From NCBI GenBank assembly GCA_041635475.1, contig JBFKVA010000003.1, positions 1 through 64,000 on the forward strand: a DNA stretch of 64,000 nucleotides, in the 5' to 3' direction. Positions within the stretch are counted from its first letter, which is position 1; every line of letters begins with the position of its first letter. The notes beneath the pieces are model-generated. The model did not search any database, had not been told where the DNA came from, and saw only the letters and a program-made list of their open reading frames with translations. Of the stretch, positions 18,922 to 28,022 are shown piece by piece. The stretch comes from GCA-020352575 sp041635475 (lineage in GTDB: Bacteria; Actinomycetota; Acidimicrobiia; Spongiisociales; JAENVV01). The translations under genes were made by a program, and so were the position numbers.

Positions 18922-20229
18922 ATGACCGATGGTCGCCAGCGCCGACGCCTCACCGCAACCGTCACCGACCTCGAGGTGGGACGCCAGCGCGCGCTGCTCG
19001 TCGGGGTCGCCCTTCCCGGACACGACCTCGAATGGGCGCAGCGATCGCTGGCCGAGTTGGAACTCCTCACCGACACCGCCGGCTCGGACCCGGTCGACAC
19101 CGTCCTTCTGCGCCGGAAAGCGGCCGAGCCGGCAACGTTCATCGGCTCCGGGCAGGTCGAGGAGCTGGTGGCGCTCACATCGGCACTCGACATCGACGTC
19201 GTCGTGTTCGACAACGACCTGACTCCCACCCAGCAGCGCAACCTCCAGAAGCGGTTTCACTGTGACGTGGTCGACCGGGTCGCGGTGATCCTCGACACCT
19301 TCGCCCAGCACGCCACCAGCCGGGAAGGCATGCTCCAGGTCGAGCTGGCACTCCTGAACTACCACCTGCCGCGACTCAAGGGCAAGGGCACGGAGATGAG
19401 CCGCCTGGGGGCCCGGATCGGCACCCGAGGCCCGGGCGAGACCAAGCTGGAAACCGACCGGCGACGGATCCTGTCCCGGATGTCCAAACTCCGTCGGAGC
19501 CTCAAGGACCTGGAGAAGACCCGCAGGACCCAGTCGAAACGGCGACGACAGAACCACGTCCCCGTCGTCGCCCTCGTCGGGTACACGAACGCCGGCAAGT
19601 CGTCGCTCATGAATCGCCTCACCGACGCCAAGGTGCTCGAGCGGAACCAGCTGTTCTCGACCCTTGGCTCGACGGTGCGACGTCTCACACTTCCTCCCGG
19701 GACCGAAGTCCTCCTCTCGGACACGGTCGGGTTCGTCCAGCGACTCCCCCACGAGCTCATCGAGGCGTTTCGTTCGACGCTCGACGAGATCGCGGAGGCA
19801 GACCTCCTCCTCCACGTCATCGACGCATCCGACCCCGACGTCGAGGACCACATCAAGGCGGTGCGGGTCGTCCTCGGGGAGATCCCGGGGGCGGCGGAGG
19901 TCCCGGAGATCCAGGTGCTCAACAAGGCGGACCTGTGCGACCCGGTGGAGTTGGGGCGGCTCGAGCGCCTCCATCCCGAGTCGATCACAATCTCGGCCCG
20001 GACCGGATTCAACACCGACGCGCTCCTCGGCCGGATCACGGAGGCCCTCGACAAGGGCAGCATCGAGGCGACGCTGCGGATCCCCTGGAGCCGTGGCGAT
20101 CTCATCGCCTCGCTGCGCGGATCGACCACCGTCATCAAGGAAGAGCCCCTGTCGGACGCCATGATCGTCACCGCACGCTTCGAGCCTGCCACCCTGGAGC
20201 GGTACGGGGAGTTCGTCTCGACGGAGTGA
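18922..20229 (+). CDS. hflX: GTPase HflX
   Basis: This 435-residue ribosome-associated GTPase rescues or recycles stalled 70S ribosomes. The N-terminal HflX domain includes FIGSGQVEEL and FDNDLTPTQQRNL, then RLGARIGTRGPGETKLETDRR, a positively charged coiled coil, and the G domain with G1 VGYTNAGKSSLMN, G2 around STLGSTVR, G3 DTVGF, and NKAD. The open frame extends further upstream, but the ATG at 18922 is the first that gives the normal N-terminus, and the -10 box supports it. It converges on ppgK four bases away. Confidence 0.93.
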   Translation: MTDGRQRRRLTATVTDLEVGRQRALLVGVALPGHDLEWAQRSLAELELLTDTAGSDPVDTVLLRRKAAEPATFIGSGQVEELVALTSALDIDVVVFDNDLTPTQQRNLQKRFHCDVVDRVAVILDTFAQHATSREGMLQVELALLNYHLPRLKGKGTEMSRLGARIGTRGPGETKLETDRRRILSRMSKLRRSLKDLEKTRRTQSKRRRQNHVPVVALVGYTNAGKSSLMNRLTDAKVLERNQLFSTLGSTVRRLTLPPGTEVLLSDTVGFVQRLPHELIEAFRSTLDEIAEADLLLHVIDASDPDVEDHIKAVRVVLGEIPGAAEVPEIQVLNKADLCDPVELGRLERLHPESITISARTGFNTDALLGRITEALDKGSIEATLRIPWSRGDLIASLRGSTTVIKEEPLSDAMIVTARFEPATLERYGEFVSTE

Positions 20230-20233
20230 CGGT

Positions 20234-20974
20234 TCAGCCCGTCGCGGCCAGGAGGGCGGCCCCGACGATGCCGGCATCGTTGCGGAGCCGGGCCGGCCGA
20301 ATGGGCACACTGGCTGCCAGCTGAGAGCCGAACCGGTCCCACTTCTTGCTGATCCCGCCGCCGACGATGACGAGGTCCGGGGAGAGCAGCATCTCGAGAT
20401 GCGCCAGGTACGCATTCACCCGCAGGCTCCATTGCGCGAGGCCCAGCCCGTCCCGGGTGCGGGCGGCAGCCGAGGCATCGACTTCGGCGGCCTTGCCGCC
20501 GAACTCCAGGTGTCCGAACTCGGTATTGGGGACGAGGACACCGCCGCGGAAGAGGGCACTGCCGATCCCGGTCCCGAACGTGAGGAGGACGACGGTCCCC
20601 CACTCCCCTTTCCCGGCACCGAATCGCATCTCGGCGGCCCCTGCCGCATCGGCGTCGTTCATGACATGGGTGGTGACGGCGGTCGCCCGCGAGAAGAGGT
20701 CGACCAGGTCGACCCCGAGGAACGACGGGTCGACGTGGGCCGCCAGCCGAGCGACACCGGCACGGACCGAGCCGGGGAACCCCACGCCGGTCGGGCCGAC
20801 GAACCCGACCCGGGCCACGATCCCCGACACCGCCTCGGCCACCGCCTTGGGGGTGGCCGGCGACGGCGTCGCCATCCGCACCCTGTCGGTGAGCAGGCCC
20901 CCGGACGTCACATCGACAACGGCGCCCTTGATCCCGGATCCCCCGATGTCGATCCCGAGTGCCGCGTCCTCCAT
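20234..20974 (-). CDS. ppgK: Polyphosphate glucokinase (ROK family)
   Basis: This 246-residue enzyme phosphorylates glucose using polyphosphate (and usually ATP). The phosphate-binding loop DIGGSGIKG is at residues 9-17. LTFGTGIGSALF and the motif LVPNTEFGHLE match PpgK of actinobacteria rather than general ROK kinases. It needs no other gene product beside it. The gene lies between hflX and serB, each in the opposite orientation. Confidence 0.9.
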   Translation of the reverse strand: MEDAALGIDIGGSGIKGAVVDVTSGGLLTDRVRMATPSPATPKAVAEAVSGIVARVGFVGPTGVGFPGSVRAGVARLAAHVDPSFLGVDLVDLFSRATAVTTHVMNDADAAGAAEMRFGAGKGEWGTVVLLTFGTGIGSALFRGGVLVPNTEFGHLEFGGKAAEVDASAAARTRDGLGLAQWSLRVNAYLAHLEMLLSPDLVIVGGGISKKWDRFGSQLAASVPIRPARLRNDAGIVGAALLAATG

Positions 20975-20983
20975 GCCGGGCCC

Positions 20984-20989
20984 AGCCTA
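20984..20989 (-). promoter_or_regulatory. -10 box of ppgK (TAGGCT)
   Basis: TAGGCT on the minus strand ends nine bases before the ATG at 20974, so any 5' leader would be only a few bases. Confidence 0.5.
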
Positions 20990-21013
20990 CGCGGGAGCCC
21001 ACCGGGGCCTGTC

Positions 21014-21019
21014 TAGCCT
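21014..21019 (+). promoter_or_regulatory. -10 box of serB (TAGCCT)
   Basis: TAGCCT ends nine bases before the ATG at 21029. It is back-to-back with the ppgK box, 24 bases away. Confidence 0.5.
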
Positions 21020-21028
21020 TGCCCGGGC

Positions 21029-22189
21029 ATGACCACCATCCTCGTGACGATCACCGGCGACGACCGGCCCGGGATCACCGCCGGGTTGCTCGAGGTGCTC
21101 GCCGGTGCCGGAGCCGAGATCCTCGACATGGAGCAGGTGGTCATCCGAGGTCACCTCACCCTCGGCGTCATCACCCGGTTCCCCGATGACCAGCCGGTGA
21201 TCAAGAACCTCCTCTTCTTCGGGTACCAGGCGGGGATCCACCTGCAGTTCGAGCCGGTTGAGGGAGACGAGGACACCAGCGCCGGCCAACCCCGGCACGT
21301 CGTCACCGTCATCGGCCGCGACCTCTCGGCGACCGGGATGCAGGCCGTCGCCGGCGCCATCGCCGGCCACGGCGCCAACATCGACCGCATCGTTCGGCTC
21401 TCGACCTACCCGGTTCGGTCGTTCGAGTTGGAGGTCTCGGGGGGTTCCCAAGCCGACATGCGCAGGTCGCTCCTCGAGGTCGGGCGGTCACATGCCATTG
21501 ACATCTCGGTCCAGCGACTCAGCCTCGAACGGAGAGCCAAGCGCCTCGTGGTGCTGGACATGGACTCGACACTCATCCAGGACGAGGTGATCGACCTCCT
21601 GGCGGAGGAAGCTGGCGTGGCCGACGCCGTCGCCGCCCTCACCGCCCGGGCCATGGCCGGTGAACTCGACTTCGGTGAGGCGCTCGAACAACGAGTCGCT
21701 CTCATCGCCGGCCTCACCGAGGAGCGGCTCCACGCGGTTCGCGATCGGATCCGGCTCACCCCGGGAGCTCGCACGTTCGTACGAACCCTCAGTCGGCTCG
21801 GGTTCAAGACTGCGGTCGTGAGCGGGGGGTTCACCATCTTCACCGACTGGGTGGCAAGCCGGCTCGGGCTCGACCATGCCCACTCCAACGTGCTCGAACT
21901 GGTCGACGGGAAGCTCACCGGCCGGATCGTCGGACCGGTGGTCGACTCGGCGAGGAAGGCGGAGCTGCTCCGGGAGATCGCAGATGCCGAACACATCCCC
22001 TACGAGCAAGTGGTGGCGGTCGGGGACGGCGCCAACGACCTCGAGATGCTGGACGCGGCCGGGCTAGGGATCGCGTTCAACGCCAAACAGGTGGTCCAGG
22101 ACGCCGCCGACACCTCGCTCAATGTCCCATACCTCGACGCGATCCTCTTCTTCCTGGGCATCCGCCGAGCCGAAGTCGAGCAGGCGTGA
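21029..22189 (+). CDS. serB: Phosphoserine phosphatase with two ACT domains
   Basis: This 386-residue enzyme makes serine from phosphoserine, the last step of serine synthesis. Residues 1-170 hold two ACT-type sensor domains (the first opens with ILVTITGDDRPGITAGLLE), and the HAD phosphatase follows with catalytic DMDSTLIQDE, SGGFTIF and GDGANDLEML. ACT domains usually bind an amino acid, so serine feedback is likely. The layout matches SerB2 of mycobacteria. It ends one base before convergent gnd. Confidence 0.93.
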   Translation: MTTILVTITGDDRPGITAGLLEVLAGAGAEILDMEQVVIRGHLTLGVITRFPDDQPVIKNLLFFGYQAGIHLQFEPVEGDEDTSAGQPRHVVTVIGRDLSATGMQAVAGAIAGHGANIDRIVRLSTYPVRSFELEVSGGSQADMRRSLLEVGRSHAIDISVQRLSLERRAKRLVVLDMDSTLIQDEVIDLLAEEAGVADAVAALTARAMAGELDFGEALEQRVALIAGLTEERLHAVRDRIRLTPGARTFVRTLSRLGFKTAVVSGGFTIFTDWVASRLGLDHAHSNVLELVDGKLTGRIVGPVVDSARKAELLREIADAEHIPYEQVVAVGDGANDLEMLDAAGLGIAFNAKQVVQDAADTSLNVPYLDAILFFLGIRRAEVEQA

Positions 22190-22190
22190 C

Positions 22191-23630
22191 CTACGCCGAG
22201 TAGGTCGACGACGTCGCAGAGCCCCCCGTCCCCGTCCAATCCGTGTGGAACCACGTACCCCGGGGACCGTCGACCCGCTCGTACGTGTGGGCCCCGAAGT
22301 AGTCCCTCTGGGCCTGGATGAGGTTCGCCGGCACCGAGGCCGACCGATACCCGTCGAAGAACGAGAGCGCCGAGGCGTACGCCGGGACCGGTAGGCCCAC
22401 CAGCGACGCCTGGCTCACCACCTTCCTCCACCCGGCCAGCGAGCCGTTGATGGCGTCCGCGAAGAAGGGGTCGAGCACGAGGGCCTCGAGCTCCGGGGCT
22501 CGTTGGAAGGCGGCGGTGATGTCGTCCAGGAACGCTGCTCGGATGATGCAGCCGGCTCGCCACAGCCCGGCGATGACCCCGGGGTCGAGGTCCCAGCCAT
22601 ACTCCTGTGACGCTGCACGCAGGACCATGAACCCCTGGGTGTAGGAGATGAGCTTCGACGCGTAGAGGGCGTCGCGCACATCGAGGACCTCGAGGTCGGG
22701 GCGACCGGTCTCCGACCTGAAGACCGCGGAGGCGCGGACCCGTTCGTCCTTGAGCGACGACACGATGCGGGCAAAGACGGCCTCGGCCACGAGTGTCATC
22801 GGGCGGCCGAGGTCGAGGGCGGAGATGGCCGTCCACTTGCCGGTTCCCTTCTGGCCGGCGGCGTCGAGGATGTTCTCGACCAGGGGCGATCCATCCTCGT
22901 CGGTGAAGGCGAGGATGTCGGCGGTGATGTCGATGAGGTACGAGTCGAGGATCCCGGCACCCCACTCCCGGAAGATCGCGGCCATCTCGGGGTGGGACCG
23001 GCCCTGGGCCCGCAGGAGCCAGTAGGCCTCGGCGATGACCTGCATGTCCCCGTACTCGATCCCGTTGTGGACCATCTTGACGAAGTGGCCGGCACCCCCC
23101 GACCCCACCCAGTCGCAGCAGGGGGATCCGTCACGAGCCTTGGCCGCGATGTCCCTGAAGATGCCCTGCACGGCAGGCCAGGCCTCCGGGTCGCCTCCCG
23201 GCATGATCGAAGGACCGTGCCGCGCCCCCTCCTCCCCCCCGGAAATGCCGGTCCCGACGAAGCGAATCCCATGGCCGGCGAGCGACCGCAACCGGCGCTC
23301 GGTGTCGGCGAAGTGGGAGTTCCCACCGTCGATGACGATGTCGCCGGGTTCCAGCAGGGGTACGAGGGACTCGATGGTGTCGTCGACCGGGGCACCGGCC
23401 TTCACCATGAGCATGACCCGTCGGGGTCGCTCCAGCAGCGCGACGAGGGACTCGAGCGAGTCGGTCCCGACGACGCGTGTCCCGGCGGCGGCCCCGCCCA
23501 GGAACTCGTCGACTTTCGAACGCGTGCGATTGTGGACCGCGACGGTGTATCCGTGGTCATCCATGTTGAGAACGAGGTTCTGGCCCATGACGGCCAGGCC
23601 GATGAGTCCGATGTCGGCGCGGGAGGTCAT
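22191..23630 (-). CDS. gnd: 6-Phosphogluconate dehydrogenase (decarboxylating)
   Basis: This 479-residue enzyme oxidises 6-phosphogluconate to ribulose 5-phosphate and CO2 in the oxidative pentose phosphate pathway, usually making NADPH. The nucleotide-binding start is IGLIGLAVMGQNLVLNM with NRTRSKVDEF after the second strand. The substrate and catalytic motifs are GISGGEEGARHGPSIMPGG split by the loop, VKMVHNGIEYGDMQ, and WRAGCIIRAAFL. Full length matches the classical long (about 470-residue) dimeric type. TAACCT six bases before the ATG suggests a leaderless mRNA. Confidence 0.95.
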   Translation of the reverse strand: MTSRADIGLIGLAVMGQNLVLNMDDHGYTVAVHNRTRSKVDEFLGGAAAGTRVVGTDSLESLVALLERPRRVMLMVKAGAPVDDTIESLVPLLEPGDIVIDGGNSHFADTERRLRSLAGHGIRFVGTGISGGEEGARHGPSIMPGGDPEAWPAVQGIFRDIAAKARDGSPCCDWVGSGGAGHFVKMVHNGIEYGDMQVIAEAYWLLRAQGRSHPEMAAIFREWGAGILDSYLIDITADILAFTDEDGSPLVENILDAAGQKGTGKWTAISALDLGRPMTLVAEAVFARIVSSLKDERVRASAVFRSETGRPDLEVLDVRDALYASKLISYTQGFMVLRAASQEYGWDLDPGVIAGLWRAGCIIRAAFLDDITAAFQRAPELEALVLDPFFADAINGSLAGWRKVVSQASLVGLPVPAYASALSFFDGYRSASVPANLIQAQRDYFGAHTYERVDGPRGTWFHTDWTGTGGSATSSTYSA

Positions 23631-23636
23631 GACCGC

Positions 23637-23642
23637 AGGTTA
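23637..23642 (-). promoter_or_regulatory. -10 box of gnd (TAACCT)
   Basis: TAACCT on the minus strand ends six bases before the ATG at 23630. Confidence 0.58.
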
Positions 23643-23689
23643 GGGCCTGCCCCGGGTGGGGGCGCCTCCCCGTCGGTCACGCAGGGCGG

Positions 23690-23695
23690 TAGCAT
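23690..23695 (+). promoter_or_regulatory. Possible -10 box of pepN (TAGCAT)
   Basis: TAGCAT lies 36 bases before the GTG at 23732. Unlike its neighbours, this gene would have a short leader, and a GGAG ribosome site seven bases before the GTG fits that. Confidence 0.4.
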
Positions 23696-23731
23696 GGCGA
23701 TTCGCCTGACCACCCTCCTTGGAGCCTCGCC

Positions 23732-26263
23732 GTGCCCGACGACCCCTATCGCCTGCCCCAGCTGGCCGTACCGTCCCGGTACGACCTCGTCTTCGAGCCC
23801 GACCTGGAGCGGTTCACGTTCCGGGGAACCGCCACGATCCGCATCGACGTCCCGGCCGCCACGAACCGTCTCGTCCTCAACGCCATCGAACTCGACTTCC
23901 TCGGAGCCGACCTCGACGGCATCGAGCCGACGTCGATCTCGACCGATGCCACCACCCAGCGGGTCGAACTCGGTTTCGCCGCGCCGATCGAACCCGGCGA
24001 CCACACGTTGACCATCCGCTACACGGGCACGATCAACGACAAGCTCCACGGCTGGTACCGATCGACCTACACCGACGCCACCGGGGTCGAACAGGCCATC
24101 GCGGTGACACAGTTCGAGGCCGCCGACGCCCGCAGGGCGTTTCCGTGTTGGGATGAGCCCGCCTACAAGGCCGTGTTCGGGATCTCGATGATCGTCCCCG
24201 CCGATCTCACGGCTCTCTCCAACTCGAGCGAGATCGAGCGTCACAATCTTGGTGACGGGCAGGTGCGCGTGGTGTTCGCCGACACGATGCGTATGTCCAC
24301 CTACCTCGTGGCCCTCATCGTCGGGCCCCTGGAGGTGACCGAGACCAAGGACGTCGACGGCGTCCCCGTGCGCATCGCCCACGCTCGCGGCAAGGGCCAC
24401 ATGACGGCATGGGCCGAGGAGACGGCCGGCGAGTACCTCCGCTGGCTGGCCGGGTACTACGGCATCCCCTACCCGGCCGACAAGGTGGACCACATCGCCG
24501 TCCCCGACTTCGCCTTCGGGGCGATGGAGAACCTGGGGGCGATCGTGTACCGGGAGACCGCCCTCCTCCTCGACCCGGCGACGAGCGGTCAGCACGAGAA
24601 GCGCCGGATCGCCGACGTTGTCGCCCACGAACTCGCGCACATGTGGTTCGGCGACCTCGTCACGATGCAGTGGTGGGAGGGGATCTGGCTCAACGAGGCG
24701 TTCGCCTCCTTCATGGAGATGAAGACCGTCGATGCCCATCATCCCGAATGGGAACGCTGGCTGGCGTTCGCCGCCGACCGCGGGGCCGATCGCTTCGACG
24801 CGCTTGTGGTCGACGCGCTGACCACCACCCGACCCGTCGAGTACGAGGTCAACTCGCCCGAAGAGGCCAACGACATGTTCGACCCGCTCACGTACGGGAA
24901 GGGGTCGGCGGTCCTGCGCATGATCGAACAGTTCATCGGGGAGGAGCCCTTCCGGGCGGGCGTGGGCGCCTACCTCAGGGCTCACGCCCATGCCAACACC
25001 GTGACCGCCGACCTGTGGGCCGCCCTGGCCGAAGCGACCGAGCACCCGGTCAACGCCGTGATGGACACGTGGATCCTGCAGGCCGGCTATCCCCGGATCG
25101 ACGTTCGACGGGCACCGGGAGGCGTCACCGTGGGCCAACGCCGCTTCCTGTTCGTCGATGACGAGGCGGACACGACGCTGTGGAAGGTGCCCCTCCAGCT
25201 CCGCTACTCGGTGGACGGGGTCGAACACAGGGCAACCCATCTGCTTGAGTCCGACGAGGAGTTCCTGGCACTCGGCGACGTCGAGTGGATCACCGCCAAC
25301 GCCGGCGGCCACGGCTTCTATCGGGTGAACTACTCCGCCGAGCTCTTCTCGGCCCTCCTGGGCAAGACTCGGGAGCTCGATCCCCTCGAACGGTTCACGG
25401 TCCTCGACGACGCCGGGGCCCTCCTCCTCTCGGGTGACCGCTCCGCCGGCGAGTGGCTCGCGCTCGCCGGCGCGTACACCGAGGAGGATCGGTACCAGGT
25501 GTGGCAGATGCTCATCGGGCATCTGTCGGTGATCGGCAAGGTCATGGACCCGGCAGCGTACGCCGCGGCAGCCGAACGCCTGCTGCGGCCGGTGTTCGAC
25601 CGACTCGGGCGGGAGCCGCGGGCTGAAGACTCCGACCTCACGCTCTCCCTGCGCGGCCTGGTGATCGCCGCCTTGGGGACCCAGGCCGACGACCCGGCCC
25701 TCGTGGCATGGTCGCTGGCCGAGATCGAGGGTGTCCTCGCCGACCCGGCCGGTCGCCAGGCGGACATCTCGAAGGCCATCATCGACGTGGCTGGCGCCCA
25801 CGCCGACAAAGACCTCTTCCAGCGCCTGTTCGAGGCCTACCCCAACGCACCGACCGCCCAGCTCCAGCAGCGCATCCTGGCAGCCCTCGCCTCGACCCGG
25901 GAGCCCGCCCTGGCCGAGCGGGTGGTCGACATGACGATCGATGGTGGAATCCGCAACCAGGACGCCTCATGGGTGGCGGCTCGGCTCCTGCGCAACCGGC
26001 ACGCGCAAGCCGCCGCCTGGCACCGCCTGCGACGGCGCTGGGACGAGGCGATGGCCTCGTTCCCACCCTTCACCCATCGTCACTTCGCCGAGGGTTTGTC
26101 GGGGTTCTTCGATCCCGAGTTGGCCCGGGAGGTCGAGGCGTTCCTCGCCGAACAACCGATGAAGACCGCGGCCAACTCGGTGGCCCAGCACCTGGAGCTG
26201 ATGAACGTCCACGTGGCCCTCCACCAGCGGGAGGCCGGCTTGAGGGACGGGGCCCGACGATGA
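23732..26263 (+). CDS. pepN: Aminopeptidase N (M1 metallopeptidase)
   Basis: This 843-residue zinc aminopeptidase removes N-terminal residues from peptides in the cytoplasm. The substrate-binding motif FGAMENLG is at about residue 264. The zinc site HELAHMWFGD begins near residue 299, with the third ligand in WLNEAFASFMEM. Length and domain order (beta domain, catalytic domain, ERAP1-like helical C-terminus) are complete. The start codon is GTG with GGAG seven bases upstream. The stop overlaps the next gene as ATGA. Confidence 0.95.
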   Translation: MPDDPYRLPQLAVPSRYDLVFEPDLERFTFRGTATIRIDVPAATNRLVLNAIELDFLGADLDGIEPTSISTDATTQRVELGFAAPIEPGDHTLTIRYTGTINDKLHGWYRSTYTDATGVEQAIAVTQFEAADARRAFPCWDEPAYKAVFGISMIVPADLTALSNSSEIERHNLGDGQVRVVFADTMRMSTYLVALIVGPLEVTETKDVDGVPVRIAHARGKGHMTAWAEETAGEYLRWLAGYYGIPYPADKVDHIAVPDFAFGAMENLGAIVYRETALLLDPATSGQHEKRRIADVVAHELAHMWFGDLVTMQWWEGIWLNEAFASFMEMKTVDAHHPEWERWLAFAADRGADRFDALVVDALTTTRPVEYEVNSPEEANDMFDPLTYGKGSAVLRMIEQFIGEEPFRAGVGAYLRAHAHANTVTADLWAALAEATEHPVNAVMDTWILQAGYPRIDVRRAPGGVTVGQRRFLFVDDEADTTLWKVPLQLRYSVDGVEHRATHLLESDEEFLALGDVEWITANAGGHGFYRVNYSAELFSALLGKTRELDPLERFTVLDDAGALLLSGDRSAGEWLALAGAYTEEDRYQVWQMLIGHLSVIGKVMDPAAYAAAAERLLRPVFDRLGREPRAEDSDLTLSLRGLVIAALGTQADDPALVAWSLAEIEGVLADPAGRQADISKAIIDVAGAHADKDLFQRLFEAYPNAPTAQLQQRILAALASTREPALAERVVDMTIDGGIRNQDASWVAARLLRNRHAQAAAWHRLRRRWDEAMASFPPFTHRHFAEGLSGFFDPELAREVEAFLAEQPMKTAANSVAQHLELMNVHVALHQREAGLRDGARR

Positions 26264-27018
26264 GGATCGCCGTGCAGCTCCACCCCCAGCACGCCGAGTA
26301 CTCCGACATCCGGGCCGCGGTGAAGCGGGCGGAGGACCTCGGGGTCGACGCCGTCTACAACTGGGATCACTTCTATCCGCTCTACGGTGATCCCGAGGGC
26401 AAGCACTTCGAGGCGTGGACCATGCAGGCGGCGTGGGCCGAGCAGACCACTTCGGTCACCATCGGGTGCCTCGTGAGCTGCAACACGTATCGCAACCCCG
26501 ACCTCCTCGCCGACATGGCCCGCACGGTCGACCACATCTCCGGGGGACGGTTCGTCCTCGGCATCGGCTCCGGTTGGTTCGAGAAGGACTACGAGGAGTA
26601 CGGGTACGAGTTCGGAACGGCCGGGGGACGCCTCGATGCCCTGGGGGAGGCACTGCCCCGGATCGAGGCCCGACTCCGGGCCCTCAACCCACCCCCGACC
26701 CGCAGGATCCCGATCCTCATCGGGGGCGGGGGCGAACGCAAGACCCTGCGCCTCGTGGCCAAGCACGGAGACATCTGGCACACCTGGTACAACCCGGCCA
26801 AGCCCCACATCTGGCTCCACAAGAAGGACGTCCTCGCCCGATGGTGTGCCGAGGTCGGCCGCGACGCCTCGGAGATCGAACTTTCGGTCGGAGGCGACCT
26901 CACGCCCGCCGTCGGCGATGACCTCGCGGGCCATGGCGTGGCGGAGCTCACGATCGGCCTCAACGGGCCTGCCTACGACATGACCCGGGTCACCGAGTGG
27001 CTGGCCTGGGCCCGGTAG
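26260..27018 (+). CDS. LLM-class flavin/F420-dependent oxidoreductase
   Basis: This 252-residue protein is a luciferase-like TIM-barrel oxidoreductase. RFVLGIGSGWFEKDYEEYG, IPILIGGGGERKTLR and TVDHISGGRF are typical of the F420-dependent subgroup of actinobacteria. It is somewhat shorter than many members (280-340 residues). The substrate is not evident. The ATG at 26260 overlaps the pepN stop, so the two are co-transcribed and translation is probably coupled. Confidence 0.85.
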   Translation: MRIAVQLHPQHAEYSDIRAAVKRAEDLGVDAVYNWDHFYPLYGDPEGKHFEAWTMQAAWAEQTTSVTIGCLVSCNTYRNPDLLADMARTVDHISGGRFVLGIGSGWFEKDYEEYGYEFGTAGGRLDALGEALPRIEARLRALNPPPTRRIPILIGGGGERKTLRLVAKHGDIWHTWYNPAKPHIWLHKKDVLARWCAEVGRDASEIELSVGGDLTPAVGDDLAGHGVAELTIGLNGPAYDMTRVTEWLAWAR

Positions 27019-27039
27019 CCCTCGTCGGGTGAGAGCCGA

Positions 27040-27045
27040 TAGGCT
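27040..27045 (+). promoter_or_regulatory. -10 box upstream of exchanger gene (TAGGCT)
   Basis: TAGGCT lies 12 bases before an ATG at 27058 that opens a 10-codon mini-frame, and 41 bases before the exchanger ATG. Confidence 0.45.
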
Positions 27046-27057
27046 TCCCCTGACACG

Positions 27058-27090
27058 ATGCACGTTCTCCTCCCGGGTGCTCCGCGATGA
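27058..27090 (+). CDS. Possible 10-residue upstream mini-frame
   Basis: ATG at 27058 opens a 10-codon frame (MHVLLPGAPR) whose TGA overlaps the exchanger start codon as ATGA. With a -10 box just upstream, ribosomes could load here and re-initiate on the exchanger. It could equally be chance, since short frames are common in GC-rich DNA. Confidence 0.3.
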   Translation: MHVLLPGAPR

Positions 27091-28016
27091 CCCTCGGCGT
27101 CCTCTCCATGGTCGGGGGTCTCGCCCTGTTGGCCCTGGCCGCGGACCGCTTCGTGGCCTCTGCCGCCCGGCTGGCCAAGCTGTGGGGCATGTCGACGCTC
27201 CTCATCGGGGCGCTCGTCGTCGGCATGGGCACCTCCATCCCCGAACTGCTCGTGAGCATCACCGGCGGCATCGACTCGTTCGACCTCGGCGTCGGCAACA
27301 TCACGGGCTCGAACGTCGCCAACCTGTCGCTCGTCCTTGGCGTCGCCGTCATCATCAGTCCCATCTTCGGCTCGCGGACCGTGCTCAAGGACGAGGGCTC
27401 GGTCACCCACGTCGCCATGGGCATGTTCACGGTGGTCCTGCGCGACGGGTCCCTCGATCGCTTCGACGGGATCGTGCTTCTCGTCACGATGGCCTGGGCG
27501 GTGTGGCAGCTCTTCCACCTCGAACAGGGCAAACCCGAGACCGCCCTCCTCGAGGAGGTCGCCAGCCTCGTCGAGTCCCCCAACTCGTCGGTCAAGGAGA
27601 TCTTCCTCGCCCTGGCGGCCCTGGGCGTCATGCTGCTCGGGGCCGACCTCCTCACCGATGGAGCCCTCGTCGTCGCCGTCGAGGCCGGACTGAGCGAGGG
27701 GTTCGTCGGGCGGACCCTCGTGGCGGTCGGAACGAGCCTCCCCGAGTTGGCTGCCGCGGTGGCCGCCGCCCGGCGGCGTGACCACGACATGATCCTCGGG
27801 AACCTCCTCGGGTCGAACATCTTCAACTCGGCCCTCGTCGGCGGAAGCCTCGCCCTCGTGTCGCCCGGGGTCCTCGTCGAACCCGTCATCCCCACGCTGT
27901 GGTTCATGATGGGGATCGTGCTCCTGGCCGCGGTCTTCGCCGTGTCCCACACGATCTCCCGCCTCGAAGGGATCGGGTTGCTCGCCGCCTACGCCGCGTT
28001 CGTGGTGTTCGCCTGA
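27087..28016 (+). CDS. Calcium/sodium antiporter (CaCA family, YrbG type)
   Basis: This 309-residue integral-membrane exchanger has about ten helices arranged as two inverted halves. Each half carries the alpha-repeat ion-binding motif: GMGTSIPELLVSITGG with GNITGSNVANL in the first, and AVGTSLPELAAAVAAA with GNLLGSNIFNS in the second. The family swaps Ca2+ for Na+ or K+. No ribosome site is seen before the ATG. A 10-codon frame ends on it, which may provide translation by re-initiation. It ends six bases from the convergent aroF-type gene. Confidence 0.9.
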   Translation: MTLGVLSMVGGLALLALAADRFVASAARLAKLWGMSTLLIGALVVGMGTSIPELLVSITGGIDSFDLGVGNITGSNVANLSLVLGVAVIISPIFGSRTVLKDEGSVTHVAMGMFTVVLRDGSLDRFDGIVLLVTMAWAVWQLFHLEQGKPETALLEEVASLVESPNSSVKEIFLALAALGVMLLGADLLTDGALVVAVEAGLSEGFVGRTLVAVGTSLPELAAAVAAARRRDHDMILGNLLGSNIFNSALVGGSLALVSPGVLVEPVIPTLWFMMGIVLLAAVFAVSHTISRLEGIGLLAAYAAFVVFA

Positions 28017-28022
28017 TCGACC

